DNA from: Ventosimonas gracilis
Lineage (GTDB): Bacteria; Pseudomonadota; Gammaproteobacteria; Pseudomonadales; Pseudomonadaceae
Assembly (NCBI RefSeq): GCF_001580025.1
Contig: NZ_LSZO01000163.1
Location: 1 to 44,474, forward strand
DNA: 44,474 bases
Direction: 5' to 3'
In this document: piece by piece, positions 32,271-41,248 of the stretch
How the letters are laid out: the number at the start of each line of letters is the position of its first letter
Numbering within the stretch: the first letter of the stretch is position 1
The notes under the pieces: generated by a model
What the model was told of the DNA's origin: nothing
Seen by the model: only the letters and a program-made list of their open reading frames with translations
The model's database searches: none
Translations under genes and position numbers: made by a program

Positions 32271-32824
32271 GCCGTCACTGGCCTGTCCGCCAAGCCGCCC
32301 GCTTAATCAAGCAAGGCGCCGTGATTGCCTGCCCGACCGAAGCGGTATGGGGGCTTTCCTGTGACCCGTGGAATATTCAGGCGGTTGCGCGATTACTCGA
32401 ACTTAAACAAAGACCGGTAGAAAAAGGACTGATTTTGGTCGCAGCAAGCAGTGCGCAGCTCGATTTTTTGCTCAAGGATTTGCCCAAAGACTGGCAACTA
32501 CAACTGGCGCAAAGCTGGCCTGGGCCGAACACTTGGCTGGTGCCTCATCAAGACCGCTTGCCGCATTGGATTACCGGCGGCAGAGCCAAAGTAGCACTGC
32601 GCGTCACCGCCCATCCGTGGCTTGCCGCGCTCTGTGCACAAACCGGGCCCTTGGTCTCCAGTTCAGCCAACCCCACCGCTCGCCCACCCGCGCGCAGCAG
32701 ACTGCGCCTTGAGCAGTATTTTCACCGAGGTTTACAAGGCATTTTGCCCGGACCGTTAGGCGGCCAGCAAAACCCCAGCCTAATCCGCGACCTCGAAAGC
32801 GGGGCGGTTATCCGCGCGGCTTAA
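32267..32824 (+). CDS. tsaC: Threonylcarbamoyl-AMP synthase
   Basis: A 185-residue YrdC/Sua5-fold enzyme that makes threonylcarbamoyl-AMP from threonine, bicarbonate and ATP for the t6A37 modification of ANN-decoding tRNAs. [14 protein letters not shown] near residue 25 and [15 protein letters not shown] near residue 130 are the family motifs. The short length fits TsaC rather than Sua5. It is coupled to dprA. The 3' end overlaps convergent ribD by 4 bp, the two stops sharing TTAA. Confidence 0.95.
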   Translation: MSRHWPVRQAARLIKQGAVIACPTEAVWGLSCDPWNIQAVARLLELKQRPVEKGLILVAASSAQLDFLLKDLPKDWQLQLAQSWPGPNTWLVPHQDRLPHWITGGRAKVALRVTAHPWLAALCAQTGPLVSSSANPTARPPARSRLRLEQYFHRGLQGILPGPLGGQQNPSLIRDLESGAVIRAA

Positions 32825-33933
32825 AGAGGCCGCGCGATAATCCGAAAGTCTTCACCCACCGCGCGAATATCCAAAATACTTAGAGCATGCGCCTCGCCAA
32901 GTCGTTCAAGCGGCAAATCCAGCAGCGCTCGTGCCGTTGACCCCAAGAATTTAGGCGCGACAAACAACTGATATTCATCGACCAACCCCGCGCGGGCAAA
33001 CGCACCGCTTAAGGTTGCACCCGCCTCAACCAGCACCTCATTGACGCCGCGCCCGGCCAGCAAACGCAGCAGCTCAAATAAATCGATATGCCCGCTCGCG
33101 TCTGCCGCGGCGAGCAATTCATGACCTGCCGCCTGAAACGACTGCCGCACCTTCGCACTGGCCTGATGGCAAACCGTCAACGCCTTGCCCGCCTGATAAA
33201 AAGGCGCAGACAACGGCACGCGCAGACGGCTGTCCAGCAATACGCGAAGCGGCGGGCGACTGGCGGCGAGCCGGGCCTGTTCTTCGTTGACGTCCATTTC
33301 TGCCGGACGCACGGTTAACCGCGCGTGATCGGCTAAAACGGTATCTGCGCCAGTTAACACCACCGATGATTGCGCGCGCAGTCGCTGCACCGCCGCGCGC
33401 GCGGCCGCACCTGTGATCCACTGGCTCTGGCCATTTTGCATGGCCGTACGCCCGTCCAAACTCATCGCGAGTTTGACCCGCACCAAGGGCAGTCCCTGCT
33501 CCATGCGCTTGATAAAGCCCGCATTCAGCGCGCGTGCTTCGGCCTCCAACAGACCGCAATCCACCTCAATACCCGCCGCCGCCAGTCGTCTAAGGCCGGA
33601 GCCTGCTACTTGCGGATTGGGGTCTTGCATGGCGGCAACCACACGGCGAATGCCTGCCGCAATCAGCGCATCGACACAAGGCGGCGTGCGCCCCTGATGG
33701 CTGCACGGCTCCAAACTGACATAAGCCGTGCCGCCGTACGCCCGCTCGCCCGCCGCACGCAGCGCGTGCACCTCCGCATGCGGCTCACCGGCGCGGACAT
33801 GAAAGCCTTCACCGACCACCTTGCCGCTGTCTGCAACAATGACACAGCCCACGCGCGGATTGGGATGGGTGCAATACAAGCCGCGCCGCGCCAAGCGTAA
33901 CGCACGGGACATCGCTTCAAGGTCAAGGTTCAT
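32821..33933 (-). CDS. ribD: Bifunctional riboflavin biosynthesis deaminase/reductase RibD
   Basis: A 370-residue enzyme for steps two and three of riboflavin synthesis. The deaminase domain (~1-145) has His52 and Glu54 in HAEVHAL and zinc cysteines Cys77 and Cys86 in [12 protein letters not shown]. The reductase domain follows ([25 protein letters not shown]; DRAxLT-like [25 protein letters not shown]). It is translationally coupled to nrdR (ATGA). The other rib genes, which often follow, are absent here because the next gene (tsaC) is convergent. Confidence 0.95.
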   Translation of the reverse strand: MNLDLEAMSRALRLARRGLYCTHPNPRVGCVIVADSGKVVGEGFHVRAGEPHAEVHALRAAGERAYGGTAYVSLEPCSHQGRTPPCVDALIAAGIRRVVAAMQDPNPQVAGSGLRRLAAAGIEVDCGLLEAEARALNAGFIKRMEQGLPLVRVKLAMSLDGRTAMQNGQSQWITGAAARAAVQRLRAQSSVVLTGADTVLADHARLTVRPAEMDVNEEQARLAASRPPLRVLLDSRLRVPLSAPFYQAGKALTVCHQASAKVRQSFQAAGHELLAAADASGHIDLFELLRLLAGRGVNEVLVEAGATLSGAFARAGLVDEYQLFVAPKFLGSTARALLDLPLERLGEAHALSILDIRAVGEDFRIIARPL

Positions 33934-34394
33934 TGAGCCGCCGGACTGTGCGCTAGGCGGTCAAGCTCGGCGCGAAACTCGCTGACATCGGCAAACCGTC
34001 GATAAACCGAAGCAAAGCGGATAAAGGCGACTTCATCGAGCTGCTGCAACTCGCTCATGACCAGCTCGCCAAGCTGGCGAGACGGCACTTCGCGCTCGCC
34101 CGTCGCACGTAGCTTGCGCTTAATGCGGCCTATCGCCGCGTCGATTTGCTCCAAGCTAACCGGACGCTTCTCTAACGCCCGCTGCATTCCCGCGCGTAAT
34201 TTATCTTCCTCAAACGCTTGACGCCTGCCGTCTTGCTTAATCAAACGCGGCATTAACAGTTCAGCGCTTTCAAAAGTGGTAAAACGCTCGCCGCAATGCG
34301 CACATTCACGCCGACGGCGTACCTGCTCGCCTTCAGCAATCAGCCGCGAATCAATCACTTTGGTATCAGTGGCCGAGCAAAAGGGGCAGTACAT
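33930..34394 (-). CDS. nrdR: Transcriptional repressor NrdR
   Basis: A 154-residue repressor of ribonucleotide reductase genes. The N-terminal zinc ribbon has Cys3, Cys6, Cys31 and Cys34 (MYCPFC..CAHC), and an ATP-cone follows ([29 protein letters not shown]) that senses ATP/dATP. ATG 34394 matches the family start; an upstream TTG at 34406 is in frame but poorer. The nrdR-ribD coupling is common in gammaproteobacteria. It lies 55 bp downstream of the ABC importer operon, separated by a likely terminator. Confidence 0.95.
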   Translation of the reverse strand: MYCPFCSATDTKVIDSRLIAEGEQVRRRRECAHCGERFTTFESAELLMPRLIKQDGRRQAFEEDKLRAGMQRALEKRPVSLEQIDAAIGRIKRKLRATGEREVPSRQLGELVMSELQQLDEVAFIRFASVYRRFADVSEFRAELDRLAHSPAAQ

Positions 34395-34407
34395 AAAAAG
34401 GCGCAAG

Positions 34408-34437
34408 TCAAAAGAAAGCCGCTATGGTAAGGCGGCC
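34408..34437 (-). terminator. Likely terminator of the accessory operon
   Basis: On the minus strand GCCGC (34432-34436), a 9-nt loop, GCGGC (34418-34422), then TTTCTTTT. It lies a few bases after the importer ATPase stop and upstream of nrdR. AAAGCC/GGCTTT pairing offers an alternative longer stem. Confidence 0.5.
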
Positions 34438-34449
34438 ACTGGCTTTAAT

Positions 34450-35529
34450 CTAGTTTTGAAAAACCTGCACCTGTGCGCTGTCAAACGCTAACCAACGCTG
34501 GTTGTTACCAGCCAATTGCCCTATCGCCTCATGTCCAAACGGCAGGCGCACGGTCAGGTTTTGCCCGCTTTCGGTTTGCGTGAGCACTTCTACCGTGGTG
34601 CCCAAAAAGGTGATGTCTTGCACGGTAACGGGCAGGCCGTTGGCTTCGCCAGGCCCATGGGATAGGGACAGGCGTTCCGGGCGCAGTAATAAGCTCGCTT
34701 CGCCGGTGGTTTGCTGGTTGCCGTGGGCGGGGACATCGTCAATCAACTTACCGCTTGGCAGGCGCAGTTTGGCTTTGCCGTTTTCTATGGAAAGTATTTC
34801 GCAATCAATAAAGTTACTGTCACCGATAAAATCGGCCACAAAGCGGGTCGCCGGATTGGCATAAAGTTCCTGCCCGCTGCCGATTTGTTCGATATTGCCT
34901 TGATTAAATAAAGCAATTCTATCGGATAAGCGCAAGGCTTCTTCCTGATCATGGGTGACATATAAAATCGTCACGCCGGTTTGCTGGTGAATACGGCGGA
35001 TTTCTAATTGAATTTCTTCACGCAGTTTTTTATCCAATGCGGATAATGGCTCATCCATCAATAATACCGGCGGGTTATAAACTAAAGCACGCGCTAAGGC
35101 CACGCGCTGTTGCTGCCCGCCGGACATAGCTGCGGGCATGCGCTCGGCAAAACCCTCCAGACGCACCAGTTTTAAGACGTTATTAACTCGTTCGGCAATT
35201 TCTGCATTATTGACTTTGCGCACGCGTAAGGGAAAAGCGACATTTTCACCCACGCTTAAATGGGGAAATAAAGTATAACGCTGAAACACCATGCCGATAT
35301 TGCGCTGATGTGAAGGTGTGGATAGCAGGCTTTTGCCATTTAATAAAATATCGCCCGCTGTCGGGTCTTGGAAACCGGCCAGAATATAGAGAGTGGTGGA
35401 CTTACCCGAACCGGACGGGCCTAAAAAGGTCATAAACTCGCCCGGCTTAATCTCCATGCTGACATTTTCTACGGCAGTAAGATTACCGTAAGTCTTTTTG
35501 ATATTTTGGATAGATAAAAAGGCGCTCAT
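34450..35529 (-). CDS. Polyamine-type ABC importer, ATP-binding subunit
   Basis: A 359-residue PotA-like ATPase. Walker A is GPSGSGKST at 37-45, the signature is MSGGQQQRVALARAL, Walker B is LLMDEPLSALD, and the C-terminal ~120 residues form the TOBE regulatory domain (LLLRPERLSL). The start at ATG 35529 has AAGGAGC upstream and overlaps the permease stop (ATGA); the frame is open 117 nt further but runs into the permease. Family members energise import of spermidine, putrescine or related cations and carboxylates; here the substrate is presumably that of the linked enzymes. Last gene of the leftward block. Confidence 0.93.
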   Translation of the reverse strand: MSAFLSIQNIKKTYGNLTAVENVSMEIKPGEFMTFLGPSGSGKSTTLYILAGFQDPTAGDILLNGKSLLSTPSHQRNIGMVFQRYTLFPHLSVGENVAFPLRVRKVNNAEIAERVNNVLKLVRLEGFAERMPAAMSGGQQQRVALARALVYNPPVLLMDEPLSALDKKLREEIQLEIRRIHQQTGVTILYVTHDQEEALRLSDRIALFNQGNIEQIGSGQELYANPATRFVADFIGDSNFIDCEILSIENGKAKLRLPSGKLIDDVPAHGNQQTTGEASLLLRPERLSLSHGPGEANGLPVTVQDITFLGTTVEVLTQTESGQNLTVRLPFGHEAIGQLAGNNQRWLAFDSAQVQVFQN

Positions 35530-36326
35530 TGTTTTTGCTCCTTGCGGAAAAAGGCGGCTAAAACCATTAAAATCAGGGTAAAGACAATCAATAAAGTAGA
35601 GGCCGCAGCAATGACCGGCGTTAAATCTTGTCGTAAGGTTGTCCAAATTTTAACCGGCAGCGTTTGCAAGCTTGGACTTGCCATAAATATCGCCAAAACG
35701 ACTTCATCCCAAGAGGCTAAAAAGGAAAATATCGCTGCCGTTAATAAGCCGTGCTTAATACCGGGCAAGGTGACTTTTAATCGTGCTTGCCACGGGCTGG
35801 CGCCGCATAAAATAGCCGCATCTTCAATGGCTTTATCAAAACCTTCCAGCGCATTACCAATGGCTAAAATGGCAAAAGGCAGTGCAATAATCACATGGGA
35901 AATAACAAAAGCCAGCGTAGTGCCCGCCAAATTAAATTTTAAAAATAACGCATACAAGGCAACCGCCAATACCACCACTGGCAAAATCATCGGCGTTAAA
36001 AATAACACGCGCAAGGCTTCGCGCCCTTTAAATTGACCACGATTTAAAGCTAAAGCGGCAAAAAAGCCGATCGTCACAGAAAACAGTGTGACTATCACGG
36101 CAATTTTAAAACTGGTGAATGCCGAAGCCAGCCAGCGCGGGTCATTAAATAGTTCTTCATACCAGCGCAATGTCCAACCCGGCGGCGGAAATATCAGCCA
36201 CTGTGACGAACCAAAAGATAATGCAGCAATAAATAAAATCGGCAGCAATAAAAACAGGCAGATCATAATGGCAAGCCCCAGCAAGCCAAAACGCAAGCCA
36301 CCCAGTTTATTATAATCCAGCAGCAT
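35526..36326 (-). CDS. Polyamine-type ABC importer, permease (PotC-like)
   Basis: A 266-residue inner-membrane protein with about six hydrophobic helices and the cytoplasmic EAA-type loop (EDAAILCGASPWQARLKVTLPGIKHG) that contacts the ATPase. The sequence type and position after a PotB-like permease fit the second subunit of the heterodimer. It is separated by 3 bp from the upstream permease gene and overlaps the ATPase gene. The coding sequence is AT-rich compared with the housekeeping genes. Confidence 0.92.
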   Translation of the reverse strand: MLLDYNKLGGLRFGLLGLAIMICLFLLLPILFIAALSFGSSQWLIFPPPGWTLRWYEELFNDPRWLASAFTSFKIAVIVTLFSVTIGFFAALALNRGQFKGREALRVLFLTPMILPVVVLAVALYALFLKFNLAGTTLAFVISHVIIALPFAILAIGNALEGFDKAIEDAAILCGASPWQARLKVTLPGIKHGLLTAAIFSFLASWDEVVLAIFMASPSLQTLPVKIWTTLRQDLTPVIAAASTLLIVFTLILMVLAAFFRKEQKQ

Positions 36327-36329
36327 GAT

Positions 36330-37181
36330 TTAACTCCGCTTATTGTTGTAGGGATTAAAAAAGCGCAGTTGCAGCGCGTACAAGGATAATGTCACCAGCA
36401 ACAAAACCAGCGCCGCCGCCCCGCCCATTCCCCAATTGACTAAGGATTGCACAAACTGCGCAATCAATTCGGCCAGCATCATATTGGCGGTGCCACCAAG
36501 TAAGGCAGGCGTCACAAAATAACCTAAAGACATCACAAAGACCATTAACGCGCCGGTGGCAATACCGGGCAAAGATAATGGCAATAACACGCGGCTAAAA
36601 CATTGCCACTTATTCGCCCCGCACAGTGCCGCCGCACGCAATACCGATGGATCAATACTGCGCAATACGCCCATCAACGGCAAAATGATAAAGGGCAGCA
36701 TAATGTAAGTCATGCCAATACAAACACCAATCAGGTTATTAACCAGCGCAATCGGCTGTTCGGTAAGGCCCATTGCCATCAGCCATTTATTGATTAAACC
36801 GGTGCGTTGTAATAACACCATCCAGGCATAAGTGCGCGCTAATAAATTCGTCCACATGGACAAAACGATAATGCCTAAAATAACCCGTGCCCAGCGCTGC
36901 GGCATAATCGCCAAAAGCCATGCCAACGGATAACCCAATAACAAAGAAAGCAAGGTGACAATGCCGGCAACGACAAAGGTATTCACAAAGACTTTTAAAT
37001 AAGTGGCTCCGCCTAATAATTCGGCATAATTATGCAGACCGAAGGTCGGTTCAGTAACGCTGCGTAAAAGCAACATCAGCACCGGCACGACAAAAAAGCA
37101 GGCCAGCAATAACAACGCGGGCAGGCACCAAGTTAAAGCACTGCGCTGTTTTCGTATGCTGTGACTAATCGCAAAACTCAT
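36330..37181 (-). CDS. Polyamine-type ABC importer, permease (PotB-like)
   Basis: A 283-residue inner-membrane protein with six predicted helices (first LTWCLPALLLLACFFVVPVLMLLLRSV) and an EAA loop (LRAAALCGANKWQCFSRVLLPLSLPGI). ATG 37181 is preceded by GGGAGGGCAAGGC. It follows the binding-protein gene after a 91-bp gap that holds a perfect 14-bp stem-loop, a place where expression of the binding protein and the membrane subunits is often set apart. Confidence 0.92.
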   Translation of the reverse strand: MSFAISHSIRKQRSALTWCLPALLLLACFFVVPVLMLLLRSVTEPTFGLHNYAELLGGATYLKVFVNTFVVAGIVTLLSLLLGYPLAWLLAIMPQRWARVILGIIVLSMWTNLLARTYAWMVLLQRTGLINKWLMAMGLTEQPIALVNNLIGVCIGMTYIMLPFIILPLMGVLRSIDPSVLRAAALCGANKWQCFSRVLLPLSLPGIATGALMVFVMSLGYFVTPALLGGTANMMLAELIAQFVQSLVNWGMGGAAALVLLLVTLSLYALQLRFFNPYNNKRS

Positions 37182-37231
37182 GCCTTGCCCTCCCGTTTAT
37201 TACTTTTGTTATTAAAAATGGATTAAAGCCG

Positions 37232-37269
37232 TTAAGCACTTTGTATTTTCCTCCCTACAAAGTGCTTAA
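37232..37269 (-). promoter_or_regulatory. Intercistronic stem-loop between binding-protein and permease genes
   Basis: TTAAGCACTTTGTA (37232-37245) and TACAAAGTGCTTAA (37256-37269) are exact reverse complements around a 10-nt loop. It begins three bases after the binding-protein stop. On the transcript the loop reads GGGAGGAAAA, a Shine-Dalgarno-like sequence. No T-run follows, so an mRNA-stabilising or processing element is more likely than a full terminator. Confidence 0.75.
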
Positions 37270-37272
37270 GAT

Positions 37273-38277
37273 TTACTGCGCCTGCCAAGCGTACCAACGC
37301 TTGCCAATTTCCTCACGTTGCGTTGCCCAATAATTCATATCGGCATTCACTTGGCTGGCGGTTTGTTGATCCGGCAAGCTCTGGCGGATACTTTCATCCA
37401 TTAATTCGGCAGAATCCAGGTTAATCGGTGCATAACCGCTTATCGCAGCAAAACCGGCTTGCGGTTTGGCGCTGCTGGCATGGGCAATAAAGCGCATGGC
37501 TGCTTCTTTATTGCGCGTGCCTTTGGGTACCACCAGCATATCGGCAGCCGTAATATTGTTATGCCATGAGGTGCTCACTTTAACGCCAGTTTGTTCCAAC
37601 GCGGTCATCCGCCCGTTCCAAAGTGAACCAAAAGGCGCTTCACTGGATGCAATTAACTGCTGCGATTGTGCGCCGCTGCTCCACCAGATAATGTCATTTT
37701 TAATGGTATCGAGTTTGGCAAAGGCACGGTCTAAATCCAGCGGATAGAGTTTATCGGCGGCTACGCCATCGGCGAGTAATGCCGCTTCAATGACGCCGGG
37801 TGCTGACCATTTATAAAAGGTGCGTTTACCGGGAAAGTTTTGCGTATCAAATAAATCCGCCCAGGTTTGCGGGCAGGCTTTAACGCTTTGTGCATTACAA
37901 CCAATCACAAAGGAATAATAAAAACTGCCCACCGCATAATCAGTAACGAAGCGTGGATCAAGGCGGGTTTTATCGATAATGGTAAAATCAAGCGGCTCCA
38001 ATAAACCGGCGTTACCGGCTTGCACCGCATAATCGCCTTCTACATCCACGACATCCCATTGCACATTACCGGCTTCAACCATCGCTTTTAATTTGCCGTA
38101 ATCGGTTGGGCCATCTTGGGTAATATTTGCATTGGGATACGTATCTGCCCAATGCGCTTTTTGTGCATCTTGCGTCGTGCCGCCCCAACTGGAAAAGGTG
38201 AGTTTTTCCTGTTGTGAACAAGCGGACATGCTAAACATTAAAGCCGCAGCGGCGGTTAAAACGGGTAGCGCTTTCAT
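37273..38277 (-). CDS. Extracellular solute-binding lipoprotein of a polyamine-type ABC importer
   Basis: A 334-residue periplasmic binding protein of the PotD/PotF-like class. A lipoprotein signal (MKALPVLTAAAALMFSMSAC, lipid-modified Cys20) precedes the mature domain, which starts KLTFSSWGGTTQDAQKAHW and continues with WDVVDVEGDYAVQAGNAGLLEPLDF, the usual binding-cleft region. ATG 38277 has GGAGGAAG seven bases upstream; the frame stays open 84 nt more without a signal. The ligand cannot be assigned: PotF-type acidic residues for amines were not verifiable by eye. It precedes both permeases and follows the NIPSNAP gene. Confidence 0.92.
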   Translation of the reverse strand: MKALPVLTAAAALMFSMSACSQQEKLTFSSWGGTTQDAQKAHWADTYPNANITQDGPTDYGKLKAMVEAGNVQWDVVDVEGDYAVQAGNAGLLEPLDFTIIDKTRLDPRFVTDYAVGSFYYSFVIGCNAQSVKACPQTWADLFDTQNFPGKRTFYKWSAPGVIEAALLADGVAADKLYPLDLDRAFAKLDTIKNDIIWWSSGAQSQQLIASSEAPFGSLWNGRMTALEQTGVKVSTSWHNNITAADMLVVPKGTRNKEAAMRFIAHASSAKPQAGFAAISGYAPINLDSAELMDESIRQSLPDQQTASQVNADMNYWATQREEIGKRWYAWQAQ

Positions 38278-38296
38278 AATACTTCCTCCATTGTTT

Positions 38297-38620
38297 TTAC
38301 TTGTCTGCTTCTTTCGGCGAAAACGCCGCAGGCAGCATGATTTTATTTTCTGCCCGCTCAATCAACGGGGCAATTTGCGGTAAAAAGGCCTGCCAATCGG
38401 GGTCGTTTGCTAAATTAGCACGGCGCTTTTGCCGGTCATCCAAACTGCTGTAAGCCCAAATATGCACAATCTCATTGATAGCGCCGATTTCCGATGAGTA
38501 ATAACCGATTAACCGGCCTAAATGTTTTTGTTGAATGCCAATACCCGTTTGTTCCACCGCTTTTAAATAAACAGGAACGCTGCCGTTTTTTAATTGGTAA
38601 GTGCGAATTTCGATATACAT
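38297..38620 (-). CDS. NIPSNAP family protein
   Basis: A 107-residue ferredoxin-like alpha/beta-barrel dimer domain. The family start MYIEIRTYQLKNGSVPVYLKAVEQTG and the core EIVHIWAYSSLDDRQKRRANLANDPDWQAFLP are clear. Bacterial NIPSNAP proteins have no agreed function; they appear in catabolic operons and resemble small monooxygenase or isomerase folds. It sits six bases after the aldehyde dehydrogenase gene, inside the accessory block, so it probably works on the same pathway. Confidence 0.9.
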   Translation of the reverse strand: MYIEIRTYQLKNGSVPVYLKAVEQTGIGIQQKHLGRLIGYYSSEIGAINEIVHIWAYSSLDDRQKRRANLANDPDWQAFLPQIAPLIERAENKIMLPAAFSPKEADK

Positions 38621-38626
38621 GGCCGC

Positions 38627-40093
38627 TTACCTCATTATAAAGGGATCAGGAAAAGGTGCATCAGAGGTATTAAGCCAAACGGTTTTGCTGCGTGTGTAAT
38701 CCATCACTGCCGCCATGCCGCCTTCACGCCCGTGACCGGATAAAGCAAAGCCGCCAAAGGGCGCAATGGGTGAAACGGCGCGGTAAGTATTAAGCCAGAC
38801 AATACCGCTGCGAATTTGTGCGCTGATACGATGGGCGCGGGCGAGATTTTGCGTAAATAGCCCGCAGGCCAAACCGTAACGGCTGTTATTGGCTTTGCCC
38901 AGCGCATCGGCCTCATCAGTAAAGGATTGCACCGATAATACCGGGCCGAATAATTCATGGGTTAAGCAAGGTGCCTGCTCAGTATTATCGCAATCGATAA
39001 TGCTTGGCGCATAATAAAAACCCTCTTTATCTAAAGAAAAACCGCCGCTAATTAACCGCGCCCCGGCATTGATTGATGCAGAAACCATCTGTTCAATATA
39101 TTGACGTTGCCTTAAGGTACACAATGGCCCCATTTCAGTGCTTTTATCCAGGGGCGAGCCGATTTTGATCGTTTCGGCTTTTTGTTTTAGCCGGTTAATA
39201 AATTCTTCTTTAATGGAAGATTGCAGCAATAACCTTGAACCGGCCACGCAGCTTTGCCCGCTGGCGGCAAAAATGGCGGCGATTTGTGCATTAATTGCGC
39301 TGTCCAAATCGGCATCAGCAAAGATGATAAAGGGGGATTTTCCGCCTAATTCCAAGGATAAACTGGCCAGGTTATTCGCTGAATTTTTAATGACCTGCTG
39401 TGCTGTAATCGGGCCGCCGGTAAAAGCAATATGGTCAATATCGGGATGGGAAGTTAATACACTGCCGCAGGTTTTGCCAAACCCGGTAATTATATTGACT
39501 ACACCGGATGGAAAACCCGCCGCGTGAAAACCTTTGGCTAATTCCAATAAGGGCGCAGGGCCGTCTTCGGAAGCTTTAATGACTAAGGTGCAACCAGCCG
39601 CCAGTGCCGGGCCGATTTTAACCGCCGATAAAAAGAGTTGGCTGTTCCACGGAATAATAGCGGCCACTACGCCGACCGCTTGAGGTTTAGTCCAAACCTG
39701 CATATCGGTTTTATCAATGGGCAATACCGCGCCTTCGAGTTTATCGGCACAACCTGCGTAATAGCGGTAATAGTCGGCGACATACGCAATTTGACTGGCG
39801 GTTTCACGAATAATTTTTCCGGTATCACGGGTTTCCAGTTCGGCCAAATAGGGCGCGTTTTCTTCTATCCAATCGGCGAGTTTATAGAGCAATTTGCCAC
39901 GCTGTGTGGCGGTTAGTTTTGGCCACTGGCCTTGATTAAACGCGCGATGTGCGGCAGTAACGGCTCGATTAACCTCTTCTTCGCGTGCTTCGGGTATGAT
40001 CGCCCAAGCTTTGCCGGTGGCAGGATCTAGACTTTCAAATTGCGTAGCGCCATTTGAAAATTCGCCGTCAATATAGTGCTGAAATAATTGCAT
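38627..40093 (-). CDS. NAD(P)-dependent aldehyde dehydrogenase
   Basis: A 488-residue ALDH superfamily enzyme oxidising an aldehyde to its acid. The catalytic cysteine is Cys282 (GQSCVAGSR), the general base Glu248 (LELGGKSPF), and Asn150 is in PWNSQ; the FTGG coenzyme motif is at 224-227. The overall type is that of betaine-, aminobutyraldehyde- or hydroxymuconic-semialdehyde dehydrogenases; the exact substrate cannot be read. GGGAGGAAAATAAAA precedes the ATG. It lies between the LLM monooxygenase and NIPSNAP genes. Confidence 0.94.
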   Translation of the reverse strand: MQLFQHYIDGEFSNGATQFESLDPATGKAWAIIPEAREEEVNRAVTAAHRAFNQGQWPKLTATQRGKLLYKLADWIEENAPYLAELETRDTGKIIRETASQIAYVADYYRYYAGCADKLEGAVLPIDKTDMQVWTKPQAVGVVAAIIPWNSQLFLSAVKIGPALAAGCTLVIKASEDGPAPLLELAKGFHAAGFPSGVVNIITGFGKTCGSVLTSHPDIDHIAFTGGPITAQQVIKNSANNLASLSLELGGKSPFIIFADADLDSAINAQIAAIFAASGQSCVAGSRLLLQSSIKEEFINRLKQKAETIKIGSPLDKSTEMGPLCTLRQRQYIEQMVSASINAGARLISGGFSLDKEGFYYAPSIIDCDNTEQAPCLTHELFGPVLSVQSFTDEADALGKANNSRYGLACGLFTQNLARAHRISAQIRSGIVWLNTYRAVSPIAPFGGFALSGHGREGGMAAVMDYTRSKTVWLNTSDAPFPDPFIMR

Positions 40094-40123
40094 TTTTATT
40101 TTCCTCCCTTCCCTTTTTTTCAG

Positions 40124-40148
40124 CCCTCTCGCATAAATGGGAGCGCCG
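40124..40148. repeat. Degenerate REP-like hairpin upstream of the aldehyde dehydrogenase gene
   Basis: CCCTCTCGC-ATAAAT-GGGAGCG resembles the element near 4227 (same ATAAAT loop) but the arms pair imperfectly. It lies in the 81-bp gap between the LLM and ALDH genes. Confidence 0.4.
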
Positions 40149-40174
40149 GTTTCTATTAACCAATGGAATAAGGG

Positions 40175-41215
40175 TTATTCAGTAAATGCGGGCATGACTT
40201 GGTTGATAAAGCGCTCAAGGGATTGTTTTTTGCGGGCAAAGCTCATGCCGCTGTCTATCCATAAGGAATATTCATTCCAGCCTTGTTGTTGATACACTTT
40301 TATTCGTTTAATCACTTGTTCTGCTGTGCCAACGGGTAAGTTTTCGCGCATTTTGGCCGCAGTTAAATTCGGATTGCTTTGCAGTTCTTCCGCCGTTAAT
40401 GCTTGGATCAAACCTTGTTTAATCGGGCGCTCGTTTTTAAACCAAGCGAAGAAATAATGATAATAACGCGATAATTCTTCGCTGGCTCTGGCAATATCGG
40501 CCTCATCACTGCCAACATAGGTATGCAGTAATAACATGGCTTTGGGGCGCGGCACATTGGATGATTGCTCGCAAGCCGTATTAAAACGCTGCATCAGGCT
40601 TTCAATTTCTGCTTCGCCGTTAAATAGTGGCGTGCATTGCACGTTACAGCCATTTTGTACGGCAAACAGGTGACTATTGGGATCTCGCGCGGCGACCCAA
40701 ATTGGCGGATGCGGTTGTTGCAAGGGTTTAGGTGCAGAAGTGACTGCGGGAAACTGCCAATATTGGCCATTATGTGCATAATCGCCCGCCCAGATTTGTT
40801 TAACGGCCGGGATTAACTCACGCATACGCAGCCCTGCGCTCATTGCATCCAGGCCAGGTAATAACCGCTCGTATTCAAAACTGTAAGCGCCGCGCGCAAT
40901 GCCAAGTTCCAAACGGCCATTGCTGATAATATCGGTCATCGCCGCTTCACCGGCGAGTTTAATCGGATGCCAAAACGGGGCAATGACTGTGCCTACGCCT
41001 AAGCGTACATTTTGCGTGCGCCTGGCTAAATCGGCGAGGTTAATAAATGGATTCGGCGCAATGGTAAAATTCATACCGTGATGCTCGCCGGTCCAAATGG
41101 CGTGCATGCCGCCTTTATCGGCAATTTCACATAATTGAACTAATTCTTCATATAACTCTTGATGGGTTTGTTCGGCATTAAGCCGTTCCATATGGACAAA
41201 TAATGAAAACTTCAT
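40175..41215 (-). CDS. LLM class flavin-dependent monooxygenase
   Basis: A 346-residue luciferase-like (bacterial luciferase/F420 superfamily) TIM-barrel oxygenase. Its N-terminus MKFSLFVHMERL, GMHAIWTGEHHGMNFTIAPNPF, the loop VRLGVGTVIAPFWHPIKLAGEAAM and GRLELGIARGAY are hallmarks. Such enzymes use FMNH2 supplied by a partner reductase plus O2 to oxygenate small molecules, including ring or C-N/C-S cleavage. The adjacent flavin-reductase fusion is the obvious partner. AAGGAGGG precedes the ATG. The substrate is unknown. Confidence 0.93.
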   Translation of the reverse strand: MKFSLFVHMERLNAEQTHQELYEELVQLCEIADKGGMHAIWTGEHHGMNFTIAPNPFINLADLARRTQNVRLGVGTVIAPFWHPIKLAGEAAMTDIISNGRLELGIARGAYSFEYERLLPGLDAMSAGLRMRELIPAVKQIWAGDYAHNGQYWQFPAVTSAPKPLQQPHPPIWVAARDPNSHLFAVQNGCNVQCTPLFNGEAEIESLMQRFNTACEQSSNVPRPKAMLLLHTYVGSDEADIARASEELSRYYHYFFAWFKNERPIKQGLIQALTAEELQSNPNLTAAKMRENLPVGTAEQVIKRIKVYQQQGWNEYSLWIDSGMSFARKKQSLERFINQVMPAFTE

Positions 41216-41248
41216 TGATACCCTCCTTATTGTTAAAGTAAAAATCGA

